Positions 15,780 through 23,692 of a stretch of 42,643 nt of DNA are shown here, in pieces. The DNA lies in NCBI GenBank assembly GCA_022566015.1, contig JADFJT010000007.1, positions 1-42,643 on the forward strand. The letters are read 5' to 3'. The notes below the pieces were generated by a model. That model saw only the letters and a list, made by a program, of their open reading frames with translations. It had not been told where the DNA came from and made no database searches. Numbering within the stretch: position 1 is the first letter of the stretch; the number at the start of each line of letters is the position of its first letter. The translations under genes and the position numbers were made by a program. The stretch comes from Pseudomonadota bacterium. GTDB lineage: Bacteria > Pseudomonadota > Gammaproteobacteria > GCA-001735895.

Positions 15780-16952
15780 TTGGGTACCGAGACAGACAAC
15801 AACTCGACTTCCACAAACGCTTTGCCGATATCGACACAAGAAGCTTACTTCGAAGCACTGATGAGTGCCGCCGTCGATGCCATCATCGTCATTGATCAAG
15901 ACGGCCGAATCGAGATATTCAACAAAGCGGCGGAAGAGATATTTGGGCATGCCGCATCCGAGATTCTGGGGGAAAACGTCAGCAGATTAATGCCGGAGCC
16001 GGATCGCAGCGCGCACGATCAGTATTTAAATAATTACCACACGAGCAAAAATCCCAGGATTATCGGTATTGGTCGAGAGGTTATGGGTTTACACAAAAAC
16101 GGTAAAAAGTTCCCAGTACACCTGTCGGTTGGCGAGGTTGCGGGCACAGATACCTCGCGATTCATCGGGATTATTCGAGACATGAGCGGGCATCATCGCC
16201 TGGAAAGTGAAATAAGAGAAATGCAAGCAGAGCTCGCCCATGCAACTCGCCTGAGTGAGCTCGGCGAAATGACTGCGGGTATCGCGCACGAGATCAATCA
16301 ACCGTTAGCGGCAATATCCACTTACGCAAATGCCTGCCATCGCATGGTAACGAACGAGCAAATTGATACAGCGGAGTTGTTAAATACGCTTCATTTGATT
16401 ACTGACCAGGCACAAAGAGCAGGCGAGGTCGTGCGGCGATTACGCGCGTTTACAAAAAAACGAGTGGGCCAGCGACAATTGCTGGAGATCAATACAATCG
16501 TCGACAGTACCATGCGACTGGTCGAACCCGATATTCGTGCGCGTAATTTTCAGTTGTGTAAGCATCTGACGCCAAAACTACCCAGGATATTTGGTGATAA
16601 TATACAGATACAACAGGTCATTCTAAATCTGATTCGCAACGCTATGGATGCAATGGAAAGCACCTCGTCAGGAGAAAATATCGTCACCATTGAAACAAAT
16701 CCAGGCGACGATAATTGTGTCAGAGTGTCTGTCTCAGATCAGGGAATTGGGCTACCAGAAGAAAATGCGGATAAAATATTTGATTCCTTTTTTACCACCA
16801 AGAACACCGGCACCGGGATAGGTCTATCCATAAGCCGTTCAATCATCACAGCGCATGGGGGTATTATTGATTATTCGCCCAACCGAGAGGGCGGCGTAAC
16901 GTTTTATTTCACCCTCCCTGCTGCGATTGAGAATGAAAATGGCGACATATAA
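15780..16952 (+). CDS. fixL: FixL-type heme-PAS oxygen-sensor histidine kinase
   Basis: A 390-residue soluble kinase with no membrane helix. One PAS domain (residues about 20-138) closely follows the FixL heme domain: PEPDRSAHDQYL holds the proximal heme ligand His79, and IIGIGR holds the distal Arg99 that senses O2. The positions of the two further FixL residues (Arg206 and His214 of Bradyrhizobium FixL) are Asn and Arg here. A HisKA domain with His170 (GIAHEINQPL) and a HATPase domain follow. Heme-bound O2 should switch the kinase off. The only start I can support is TTG at 15780, because an in-frame stop lies 15 bases upstream; the ribosome site is weak. The fixJ gene overlaps its end. Confidence 0.88.
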   Translation: MGTETDNNSTSTNALPISTQEAYFEALMSAAVDAIIVIDQDGRIEIFNKAAEEIFGHAASEILGENVSRLMPEPDRSAHDQYLNNYHTSKNPRIIGIGREVMGLHKNGKKFPVHLSVGEVAGTDTSRFIGIIRDMSGHHRLESEIREMQAELAHATRLSELGEMTAGIAHEINQPLAAISTYANACHRMVTNEQIDTAELLNTLHLITDQAQRAGEVVRRLRAFTKKRVGQRQLLEINTIVDSTMRLVEPDIRARNFQLCKHLTPKLPRIFGDNIQIQQVILNLIRNAMDAMESTSSGENIVTIETNPGDDNCVRVSVSDQGIGLPEENADKIFDSFFTTKNTGTGIGLSISRSIITAHGGIIDYSPNREGGVTFYFTLPAAIENENGDI

Positions 16953-17550
16953 GCAAACAGTCTTCATTGTGGATGATGATGAGCCCGTGCGAAGCGCGCT
17001 GCGACTGCTGATGAAATCGGTAGGGCACGACGCTATGACGTTCACCTCGGGTGACGAGTTTTTAGCTTCTTGTAAACCAGGAATATCGGGTTGCCTGGTC
17101 CTCGATATCAGGATGCCAGGGATGAGTGGTCTTGAGCTTCAGGAGAAACTACGCGAGCAAGGCGTCAACATCCCGATAATATTTATTACCGGACATGGTG
17201 ATGTTCCAATGGCTGTCCAGGCCATGAAGCACGGTGCGATGGAATTCCTTCAAAAGCCGTTTAGAGAACAAGACCTCATCGACCGGGTTAACGAAGCTTT
17301 GGAGAAGAACCTAAATGTTCATAAGCTTGCTCTACAACGTACTGAAATCAAACAGCGAGTCACAAAATTAACACCACGAGAACGTCAAATCATGGACATG
17401 ATTGTTCAAGGTAAAGCGAGCAAAGTCATCGCCATTGATTTGGGCGTGAGTCAACGAACAGTCGATACGCATCGCACCCGTATAATGCGAAAAATGCAAG
17501 CCAAATCTCTTGCTGAGCTTGTTAAGACGGCCGTGCGCCATCAAGATTAG
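16939..17550 (+). CDS. fixJ: FixJ-type response regulator
   Basis: A 203-residue regulator with a receiver domain and a LuxR/FixJ-type HTH. Receiver residues are present: the acidic pocket VDDDE, phospho-Asp56 (LVLDIRMPG), the Thr of ITGHGD and the Lys of LQKPF. The C terminus has LTPRERQIMDMIVQGKASK and a recognition helix in SQRTVDTHRTRIMRKM. It would be phosphorylated by the overlapping FixL when oxygen is low and activate genes for micro-oxic or anaerobic respiration. The reading frame is open from a TTG at 16927; I prefer ATG 16939 (MATYKQTVF), which overlaps the last 14 bases of fixL. An ATG at 16933 is also possible. Orthologous pairs in rhizobia and denitrifiers drive fixK/fnr-type genes. 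Confidence 0.9.
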   Translation: MATYKQTVFIVDDDEPVRSALRLLMKSVGHDAMTFTSGDEFLASCKPGISGCLVLDIRMPGMSGLELQEKLREQGVNIPIIFITGHGDVPMAVQAMKHGAMEFLQKPFREQDLIDRVNEALEKNLNVHKLALQRTEIKQRVTKLTPRERQIMDMIVQGKASKVIAIDLGVSQRTVDTHRTRIMRKMQAKSLAELVKTAVRHQD

Positions 17551-17578
17551 CTTTATTAGTTCAGGCTTTATCTGACAT

Positions 17579-17596
17579 CTCTCTTAAATTAGAGAG
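17579..17596. terminator. Possible bidirectional hairpin between fixJ and the 34-aa gene
   Basis: CTCTCT (17579-17584) and AGAGAG (17591-17596) form a short stem with a six-base AT loop between two convergent genes. The stem is only 6 bp and the U-tract is poor, so it is at best a weak terminator. Confidence 0.35.
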
Positions 17597-17638
17597 GGTT
17601 ACCTGTCTTGATAGAAATGCAAACTTTTAATCCAAACC

Positions 17639-17743
17639 CTAAAGAGGTAACGCAATGACGAATGCGACTATTAATACGCCAACTAACCAGATCGCCAGTT
17701 TATTTGGCCTGCCTTTGAGTTTTTCGGGTAATTGGTCTTGCAT
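17639..17743 (-). CDS. 34-residue single-helix membrane microprotein under an FNR site
   Basis: A short gene that ordinary ORF finding would miss. A GGAG ribosome site stands 7 bases before the ATG (17743). It opens 34 codons: a polar head MQDQLPEKLKGRPNK, then one hydrophobic helix (residues 16-34, starting LAIWLVGVLIVAFVIALPL), then TAG. The head probably stays in the cytoplasm because of its Lys and Arg residues. A perfect FNR box lies at 17803-17816 and a TATAAC -10 element is correctly placed at 17775-17780, so expression at low oxygen is likely. I do not recognise the family. It might be a small subunit or assembly factor for a respiratory complex, by analogy with other tiny membrane subunits. 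Confidence 0.72.
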   Translation of the reverse strand: MQDQLPEKLKGRPNKLAIWLVGVLIVAFVIALPL

Positions 17744-17802
17744 GTTGGTCTCCTGAAACAGTTTAGCTGACCTAGTTATATACGAGATTAATGACCTCCT
17801 AG

Positions 17803-17816
17803 TTGATTCAGATCAA
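17803..17816 (-). promoter_or_regulatory. FNR box upstream of the 34-residue gene
   Basis: TTGATTCAGATCAA matches the FNR consensus exactly. Its centre (17809.5) would place a class II start at about 17768, with TATAAC at 17775-17780 as the -10 element on the minus strand. The leader to the ATG at 17743 would be about 25 bases. Confidence 0.8.
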
Positions 17817-17958
17817 TTTGCTCTCCGAATTTATTGAACCCGCTTATCGCGCGGGATTTTTCCAATTAAAAATGCACCATGTAACAGTTTACATTGAAAT
17901 ATATTGTGCTTACCTCACTAATAGAAATGCGTGAATAGTTGACTTGAATGGCTCGTAT

Positions 17959-17972
17959 TTGACTTGGATCAA
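17959..17972 (+). promoter_or_regulatory. FNR-like box upstream of the cytochrome gene
   Basis: TTGACTTGGATCAA has one mismatch to the FNR consensus. Activation from -41.5 would start transcription near 18007, about 23 bases before the ATG at 18030, with TATTTT at 17995-18000 as a possible -10 element. Confidence 0.68.
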
Positions 17973-18029
17973 ATCGAATCAGGACCAATTCAGATATTTT
18001 GCCAATGAATACATGAGCGGTAGTTTATT

Positions 18030-18599
18030 ATGCAGATGAAACTTTGGATTATCCTGTTTTCCTTAGTAGTACTTGGCGGTACAGGCGCGGCGGTGGCGGA
18101 CACGGATTCGAAAGAAGTTCAGGCTATGACTAAACAAATCACGGTCTTGACTGATGAGGTCGCACGGCTATTAAAAGCGGTCAGATCGTTACAAGCTATA
18201 CAACCAACTATCGCCTCTCTTATGCCCGAATTTTCTGAGCGGTTTCATGTCATGCATTATGCTGGGGAAGCGGAGGACTGGGCGGTTGCGTCTCATGAAT
18301 TGTTCGGACTAAAACGCCTGATCGAAATCATGAAGCAGGTTGATCCTGAAAAAGGCTCGATGGCATATGGATTCTTGCTCAATAACTTCAACGATCTTGA
18401 CGCAGATATCGAACACAAAAATTTGGAATCTTTCCAAAATTCACTAATAGAAACTACCAAGAACTGCAACACTTGTCATGCAGCGTCAGGAAGCCCATGG
18501 ATGAAGGTCGTGCTGGATGCCCGAGATAGCTTAAGCATGAGGCATTCTCATGACCTAAACAAGTCAGTAAAACCTGGAGAACATACCCATATGCATTGA
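18030..18599 (+). CDS. Exported single-heme cytochrome c of unknown type
   Basis: A 189-residue periplasmic protein. A signal peptide (about residues 1-23, ending AAVAD) is followed by a largely helical domain and one heme-binding CNTCH (C146, C149, H150) near the C terminus. That placement resembles four-helix cytochrome c' proteins. The tail is rich in His (HSHDL, HTHMH), which could bind metal. Segments such as MPEFSERFHVMHYAGEAEDW look characteristic of a family but I cannot name it. With an FNR-like box upstream and nirK nearby, a role in nitrite or nitric oxide metabolism is plausible: NO binding, or electron delivery. Translation may start at Met1 or Met3; no strong ribosome site distinguishes them. 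Confidence 0.78.
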   Translation: MQMKLWIILFSLVVLGGTGAAVADTDSKEVQAMTKQITVLTDEVARLLKAVRSLQAIQPTIASLMPEFSERFHVMHYAGEAEDWAVASHELFGLKRLIEIMKQVDPEKGSMAYGFLLNNFNDLDADIEHKNLESFQNSLIETTKNCNTCHAASGSPWMKVVLDARDSLSMRHSHDLNKSVKPGEHTHMH

Positions 18600-18802
18600 T
18601 TAATATGGTTTTCTCAATGAGCTGGAGTGGATTACCATAGTTTTATCGCCTCATCAGTATCCCTCATTAAAACGAAAAGGGGATAATTTTATTTATTTCA
18701 TAGTGCCAGTCGATTGTCCGCTCAGGGCACACTCCAGAAGTTGCCAGACTAAAAGTGAACGGCTGCTTCCCGATAGCTGACTCCGACATTTGAGTCATTT
18801 GT

Positions 18803-19789
18803 TTAAGGTATTAATACTGCGGCGCCGGTCAATTTGCCAGCACGCAAAGCTGCCAGCGCCAGGTTTGCATCCTCGAGTGCAAATTCTGTAATCCTGGTTC
18901 GAATATGCACTTTTGACGCCAGTTCCAAAAAATCTTTTGCATCCTGACGAGTAAGGTTTGCCACCGAGCGAAGAATGCGTTCGCCCCAGAGAATTTTATA
19001 CGGAAAGCTCGGAATATCCGACATGTGAATGCCGCCACAAATAACCACGCCGCCTTTACGCACGGCCCGAAGCGCGGCGGGTATCAGTGAGCCAACAGGC
19101 GCGAAGATGATCGCCGCGTCCAGTTCATCGGGTGGTACCTGGTCGGAGTCTCCCACCCATATTGCACCCATTTCGAGGGCAAATTCCTGCGCAGCTCGAT
19201 CTCCCGGTCTGGTAAAAGCATAAACTTCGCGATCCTGGTAGCGTGCAAGCTGGGTAAGGATATGCGCCGCCGCTCCAAACCCATATATTCCGATCCGGAC
19301 AGAATTATTTCCCGCCATGGATAAGGATCTATATCCAATCAAACCAGCACACAACAACGGGGCAATTTCGGAATCTGAGTAATCACCGCTAATGGGAAAG
19401 CAAAATCGGGCGTCAGCAATGGTCATTTCAGCATAGCCTCCGTCGATCTGGTAACCTGTGAATCCGGGCTCATCGCAGAGATTTTCAGCGCCGGACTTAC
19501 AATAAGGGCAACACCCACAGGTACGGCCTAGCCAGGGAATACCGATCCGCTCACCCATTTTAAAATGATCGACACCCGCGCCGAGTCCGCTGACTGTACC
19601 AACGATTTCGTGTCCCGGAATGATCGGTAATTTAGGTTCGGGGAGATCACCATCGACAATATGCAGATCGGTTCGGCAAACACCGCAAGCTGATATTCTT
19701 ACCAGAACCTCACCCTCGCCGGGTATGGGATCGGGCATTTCCAGGAGTTGAAGCGGCACCCCTGGCTGTTCGAGAACCATGGCTTTCAT
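18803..19789 (-). CDS. Zinc-dependent alcohol dehydrogenase (MDR family)
   Basis: A 328-residue medium-chain dehydrogenase/reductase. The catalytic zinc ligands are in [10 protein letters not shown] and GHEIVGTV. The structural zinc is held by the four Cys of [15 protein letters not shown]. The NAD(P)-binding Gly motif is [12 protein letters not shown]. The order and length are normal for AdhP-like enzymes, which oxidise simple alcohols or reduce aldehydes. The frame extends to a TTG at 19813, but the ATG at 19789 ([10 protein letters not shown]) has AGGAG 8 bases upstream and matches the family start. It stands alone between the cytochrome gene and a long non-coding stretch, with no clear tie to either side. 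Confidence 0.88.
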   Translation of the reverse strand: MKAMVLEQPGVPLQLLEMPDPIPGEGEVLVRISACGVCRTDLHIVDGDLPEPKLPIIPGHEIVGTVSGLGAGVDHFKMGERIGIPWLGRTCGCCPYCKSGAENLCDEPGFTGYQIDGGYAEMTIADARFCFPISGDYSDSEIAPLLCAGLIGYRSLSMAGNNSVRIGIYGFGAAAHILTQLARYQDREVYAFTRPGDRAAQEFALEMGAIWVGDSDQVPPDELDAAIIFAPVGSLIPAALRAVRKGGVVICGGIHMSDIPSFPYKILWGERILRSVANLTRQDAKDFLELASKVHIRTRITEFALEDANLALAALRAGKLTGAAVLIP

Positions 19790-19952
19790 CGGCTGCGCTC
19801 CTGCGCTATTCAATTCCTAAATACAAAGACTAGCATATTTGAGCCTGGTAAATATTGATACACGGGTTGCCGTCAAAGTACAGATGATCACTCGAGGCGT
19901 ACTGAGATTGGTGGACATTTTATAAATCGGTCAATCCTCAGGCGAGTGCCAA

Positions 19953-20096
19953 ATGAACAAAGGAGAGCGCTTTCACAGGGAGATTAGGCTAGAAGGCAGA
20001 CCTGATGTACCTATGGCTATATTTATGCACCTTGTCCCTGTATCCGTCCAGATATTCACAGCAACACCCCGGATTTTTTTTAAAAAATGCGAATAG
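19953..20096 (+). pseudogene. Possible remnant reading frame in a long gap
   Basis: The 649-base gap 19814-20462 has one protein-like short frame of 47 codons, from ATG 19953 to TAG 20094. It has a hydrophobic centre (MAIFMHLVPVSVQIF) preceded by a basic stretch, and the frame stays open for several codons upstream. I cannot assign it with confidence; it may be the worn end of a larger gene. The rest of the gap is AT-rich and contains the aprM promoter region. Confidence 0.25.
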
Positions 20097-20414
20097 ATAG
20101 TTGTCTTTGATAACACAACGCCGACAAGTTTACCGAGCCTTTTGTGTCCACAGTCATCGCCCATACATTAAAAAAGTCGAGGCAACTGAATTTAGTAACT
20201 CACTGTCCGTTACGATCAAATGCGATATAAAAGTACCCTGTAGATTGTAAATTAAACCACTCTACCAGACGCAAAAATTAATTCTCCACCTCCCAGTTTT
20301 TCTACGATACTCGGTTATAAAATTAATTTTTTCCATAATCATTATTGATTCCCCTATAACGATTTTCAAAACACATGCTGCCTTTTTAGTAATATACTTT
20401 TGGCATTCAAGTTG

Positions 20415-20432
20415 GTAGTAGCCAGCTATTAC
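20415..20432 (+). promoter_or_regulatory. 18-base dyad upstream of aprM, possible operator
   Basis: GTAGTAGC-CA-GCTATTAC is an inverted repeat with 8-base arms and one mismatch, ending 30 bases before the aprM ATG. An AT-rich TAATATTAT stretch follows at 20442-20450, then CGGGGT as the ribosome site. The dyad could bind a regulator of the aprMBA operon; no known consensus fits. Confidence 0.35.
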
Positions 20433-20462
20433 GCATTTAGATAATATTATCGGGGTATATTA

Positions 20463-21248
20463 ATGTTCACCAGTAATCCCTTTGCCGAGCTTTCGGCGTC
20501 AATACCGCCCTCCGTAATTCAGACCTATATAGTCATCATGATGCTGATGGTCGCCGGTGGCACATTGTTTGATATAATTCACAAGAAAAGTGCTTTGTAT
20601 TTTTTCCGCAATTGGCAAAAGTCGAAGAGTCAGTCAACCCGTCAGGTGGGCGGCGGGGAAATGGTATCTCTGGCTATCAAGACTGCCTTCGTGGAAGTCC
20701 TGGCATCCGGTGAATTTTGCAGCATGAAACGCAGGATAGCCCACCTCCTGACAATGTATGGTTTTCTGGCGTACATTATATCTACCTTCATCATGGTGTT
20801 TGCTTATCCAACGCCCGCTACGCCTGCGCCCGCGATCGTGGCTACACTCTGGTACATTGGGGCCCTGATGGTTCTCGTTGGAGGCTACTGGTTCTGGTTT
20901 TTCATCCGGGTCGATGTCGTCGCCGAGGGTAATTCACCCTTTCGTCTGGTGCGCGCAGACCTGTTCATCGTATCACTCCTGGTAAGCCTGACCACTGGTC
21001 TGATCTGGGCGTATTTGCAGGCTGCGGGCAGCGCCATCTGGACAAATATATTCCTGCTGCTATACATACTGTCTACCACGGTATTGTTCGGGTCAGTCCC
21101 CTGGTCCAAGTTCTCTCACATGTTTTACAAGCCCGCTGCGGCACTGCAGAAAAGGGTAGAAGAGGCTAGCGGCTCAAGCACCCTGCCGCCTCCCGCCGAC
21201 AGTCCCAAAATTTTCGTTGCCCCACATCATCAAACTCGCAATTATTAA
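20463..21248 (+). CDS. aprM: AprM, membrane anchor of APS reductase
   Basis: A 261-residue integral membrane protein with about six helices, located directly before aprB and aprA. AprM is the quinone-linked membrane partner of adenylylsulfate reductase in many sulphur oxidisers; Apr lineages without it use QmoABC instead. It should pass electrons from AprAB, which oxidises sulphite plus AMP to APS, into the quinone pool. The N-terminal helix (VIQTYIVIMMLMVAGGTLFD) and the following basic loop are on the expected pattern. The C terminus is a soluble Pro-rich tail. The ATG at 20463 has GGGGT about 7 bases upstream. The name rests on both sequence character and the aprMBA order. Confidence 0.85.
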   Translation: MFTSNPFAELSASIPPSVIQTYIVIMMLMVAGGTLFDIIHKKSALYFFRNWQKSKSQSTRQVGGGEMVSLAIKTAFVEVLASGEFCSMKRRIAHLLTMYGFLAYIISTFIMVFAYPTPATPAPAIVATLWYIGALMVLVGGYWFWFFIRVDVVAEGNSPFRLVRADLFIVSLLVSLTTGLIWAYLQAAGSAIWTNIFLLLYILSTTVLFGSVPWSKFSHMFYKPAAALQKRVEEASGSSTLPPPADSPKIFVAPHHQTRNY

Positions 21249-21291
21249 TCAACCAATTAGTTTGTATTTGTACTGAGGAGAAAAAAATCTC

Positions 21292-21753
21292 ATGCCTACT
21301 TTCGTTTATATGACGCGTTGCGACGGATGCGGACATTGTGTAGATATTTGTCCATCCGACATCATGCACATCGACCCCACTTATAGGCGTGCCTATAACA
21401 TCGAGCCGAATTTTTGCTGGGAGTGCTATGCCTGCGTGAAGGCATGCCCGCAGAATGCAATCGATGTGCGTGGCTACTCAGACTTCGCCCCTTTGGGACA
21501 TAGCGTTCGCGTGCTCAGGGAAGAAGACAAGGGAACCATCTCCTGGAAAATCAAGTTCCGGGACGGGCGTGAAAAGAATTTTGTTTCCCCGATCCGTACC
21601 ACACAGTGGGGGACGATCAAATCGCCGTCTGAGTACGATCCGCCCAGTGCAGATGCCCTCCAGTCCCAGGAACTCGCACACGAGCCCGAGGCACTCCACA
21701 TAGCGGCGCTACCTACGCTGTCTCCAAAGCAATTTACGAAAGGATTAAAGTAA
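21292..21753 (+). CDS. aprB: APS reductase beta subunit AprB (ferredoxin subunit)
   Basis: A 153-residue iron-sulphur protein. Two [4Fe-4S] clusters are held by C10, C13, C16, C20 (CDGCGHCVDIC) and C42, C45, C48, C52 (CWECYACVKAC). The segment after the clusters, PQNAIDVRGYSDFAPLGHSV, is typical of AprB, and the C-terminal arm wraps AprA in known structures. It carries electrons between the FAD of AprA and the membrane partner. It starts 43 bases after aprM with GAGGAG upstream, and its stop overlaps the aprA start as TAATG. Confidence 0.95.
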   Translation: MPTFVYMTRCDGCGHCVDICPSDIMHIDPTYRRAYNIEPNFCWECYACVKACPQNAIDVRGYSDFAPLGHSVRVLREEDKGTISWKIKFRDGREKNFVSPIRTTQWGTIKSPSEYDPPSADALQSQELAHEPEALHIAALPTLSPKQFTKGLK

Positions 21754-23597
21754 TGGGTTTATTTAACTCTAGAAAAACAATTTATGTCGATTCGGATGTC
21801 CTGGTCATCGGTGGCGGCTTTGGTGGCTGTGGCGCCGCATACGAATCCAGGTATTGGGGACGCGACCTAAAAGTTGTCGTGGTCGAGAAGGCGAACATCG
21901 AGCGTAGCGGTGCCGTCGCTCAAGGCTTATATGCTATCAACTGTTATATGGGCATGCAGTGGGACGAGAACAAACCCGAGGACCATGTCCGCTACGCACG
22001 CAATGATCTGATGGGTCTAGTACGCGAGGATCTAAGCTACGACATTGCTCGACATGTGGACGCAACAGTTCACATGTTTGAAGAGTGGGGTCTGCCTTTT
22101 ATGAAGGATCCGGAAACCGGCAGGTACCAACGCGAGGGCAAATGGCAGATTATGATCCACGGCGAGAGCTATAAGCCGATCATCGCCGAGGCCGCCCGCA
22201 AGGCCGCCACCAAAGTTTACAATCGGATCATGGTGACTCACCTGCTGATGGATAAGAAGAAGCCCAACAGGGTTGCCGGAGCCGTCGGCTTCAACGTCCG
22301 TGACGGAAACTTTTACGTGTTTCGCTCCAAATCAGTCATCGTCGCTGCTGGCGGCGCGTCCCACATCTTCAAGCCCCACTCGGTTGGCGAAGGCATGGGA
22401 CGGACCTGGTACGCCCCGTGGAGTAGCGCCTCTGCTTACGCGTTACCGATACAGGTCGGTGCCAAGATGACGCAGATGGAAAACCGAATCGTGCTCACCC
22501 GGTTCAAGGACGGCTATGGTCCGGTCGGCGCCTACTTTCTGCATCTCAAGACGACCACCGAAAACGCCTACGGGGAAAATTACGAGCCAACCTGGTACGA
22601 CTCGATCAGGGAAATGGTCGGGGATTATGTCGATCATCAGCCAGTTCCGACCTGCCTGCGAAACCACGCCTTTCTTCAGGAGGTCAAGGCCGGTAGAGGC
22701 CCCATCCGCATGGTGACGAAAGAGGCCTTCAAAGACCCGCACAAGGAGACAGTTGGCTGGGAGAATTTCCTCGGCATGACGATCGGGCAGGCAGTCGTCT
22801 GGGCGTCACAGAATATAGATCCCAAGGAAATAAATCCCGAGCTGGTCATGTCCGAGCCTTACGTCATGGGCTCCCACGCCACCTGCTCAGGCGCCTGGGC
22901 GAGCGGTCCGGAGGATTACGCACCCGACGATTACCAGTGGGGATACAATCGGATGATGACCGTCGAGGGACTCTTCGGAGCCGGCGATACCATCGGCGGT
23001 ACCGCCCATAAGTTTTCGTCGGGCTCTTTTACCGAAGGCCGGATCGCCGGGAAGGCAGCGGTTAAGTACGTAACGGATCTCGGATCCGACCAGCCCCAGG
23101 TCGATGAGGCAGAATATGAAAACCTCAAATCGGTTGTTTACCAACCCATGGAGAATTACGAGGTCGGCCGCAATGAAATCGTAGCCGGAACCGTTTCTCC
23201 AAGCTATCTCCTGCCACTTCATGGCCTTCAGCGTCTCGAAAAGATCATGGACGAATACGTTGGTGGCACCGGCACCAACTACCTGACTAACGAACCGATG
23301 CTCACCCGTGGCCTGGAGCTGCTGAGCATGCTGAAGGAAGATCTCCCCTATCTCGGGGCCGAGAGCCTTCACCAACTCCAAAGGGCGTGGGAGCTTCAGC
23401 ACCGGGTTATAACTTCAGAGTGTGTGGCACAGCACACCTTATTCAGGAAAGAAACACGCTGGCCGGGATATTACTATCGTGCCGATCACCCGAAGTTGGA
23501 CGACACTAATTGGCATTGTTTCACGCTGTCTAGCTACGATGCGAAATCCGGGGAATGGGAAATGGAAAAGGCCCCCGTACACCACATTATTGACTAG
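21753..23597 (+). CDS. aprA: APS reductase alpha subunit AprA (FAD subunit)
   Basis: A 614-residue flavoprotein of the fumarate reductase fold. The FAD-binding segment is VLVIGGGFGGCGAAYE (residues 16-31), followed by EKANIERSGAVAQGLYAIN. The substrate region FKDGYGPVGAYFLHLKTT, the GESYKPIIAEAA segment and the late GDTIGGTAHKFSSGSFTEGR are all AprA hallmarks. In a sulphur oxidiser it works in the oxidative direction, turning sulphite and AMP into APS for ATP production by Sat. It is translationally coupled to aprB. Sat, dsr and sox genes are not in the window. No clear terminator follows; a convergent gene begins about 95 bases on. Confidence 0.97.
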   Translation: MGLFNSRKTIYVDSDVLVIGGGFGGCGAAYESRYWGRDLKVVVVEKANIERSGAVAQGLYAINCYMGMQWDENKPEDHVRYARNDLMGLVREDLSYDIARHVDATVHMFEEWGLPFMKDPETGRYQREGKWQIMIHGESYKPIIAEAARKAATKVYNRIMVTHLLMDKKKPNRVAGAVGFNVRDGNFYVFRSKSVIVAAGGASHIFKPHSVGEGMGRTWYAPWSSASAYALPIQVGAKMTQMENRIVLTRFKDGYGPVGAYFLHLKTTTENAYGENYEPTWYDSIREMVGDYVDHQPVPTCLRNHAFLQEVKAGRGPIRMVTKEAFKDPHKETVGWENFLGMTIGQAVVWASQNIDPKEINPELVMSEPYVMGSHATCSGAWASGPEDYAPDDYQWGYNRMMTVEGLFGAGDTIGGTAHKFSSGSFTEGRIAGKAAVKYVTDLGSDQPQVDEAEYENLKSVVYQPMENYEVGRNEIVAGTVSPSYLLPLHGLQRLEKIMDEYVGGTGTNYLTNEPMLTRGLELLSMLKEDLPYLGAESLHQLQRAWELQHRVITSECVAQHTLFRKETRWPGYYYRADHPKLDDTNWHCFTLSSYDAKSGEWEMEKAPVHHIID

Positions 23598-23692
23598 CCC
23601 GCCTATTGGATGAAGGGAACGAAGCTCAGGGAAAATATGGCAAACAAGGTTGGCGATCGCCTACAGGGATGTAGCGGTCCGGGCCTGGCCCA

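Noticed and set aside
19973-20164. 63-codon minus-strand frame in the gap before aprM
   Set aside because: No start signal or motif; the plus-strand frame over the same bases is more protein-like, and even that is uncertain.
22887-23402. 171-codon minus-strand frame inside aprA
   Set aside because: It is a mirror frame of a strongly conserved gene; the plus-strand AprA motifs are complete here.
23598-23692. GC-rich GGGCCTGGCCC palindrome between aprA and the SagB-like gene as a terminator
   Set aside because: Five-base arms with a one-base centre cannot form a usable RNA hairpin, and no U-tract follows.
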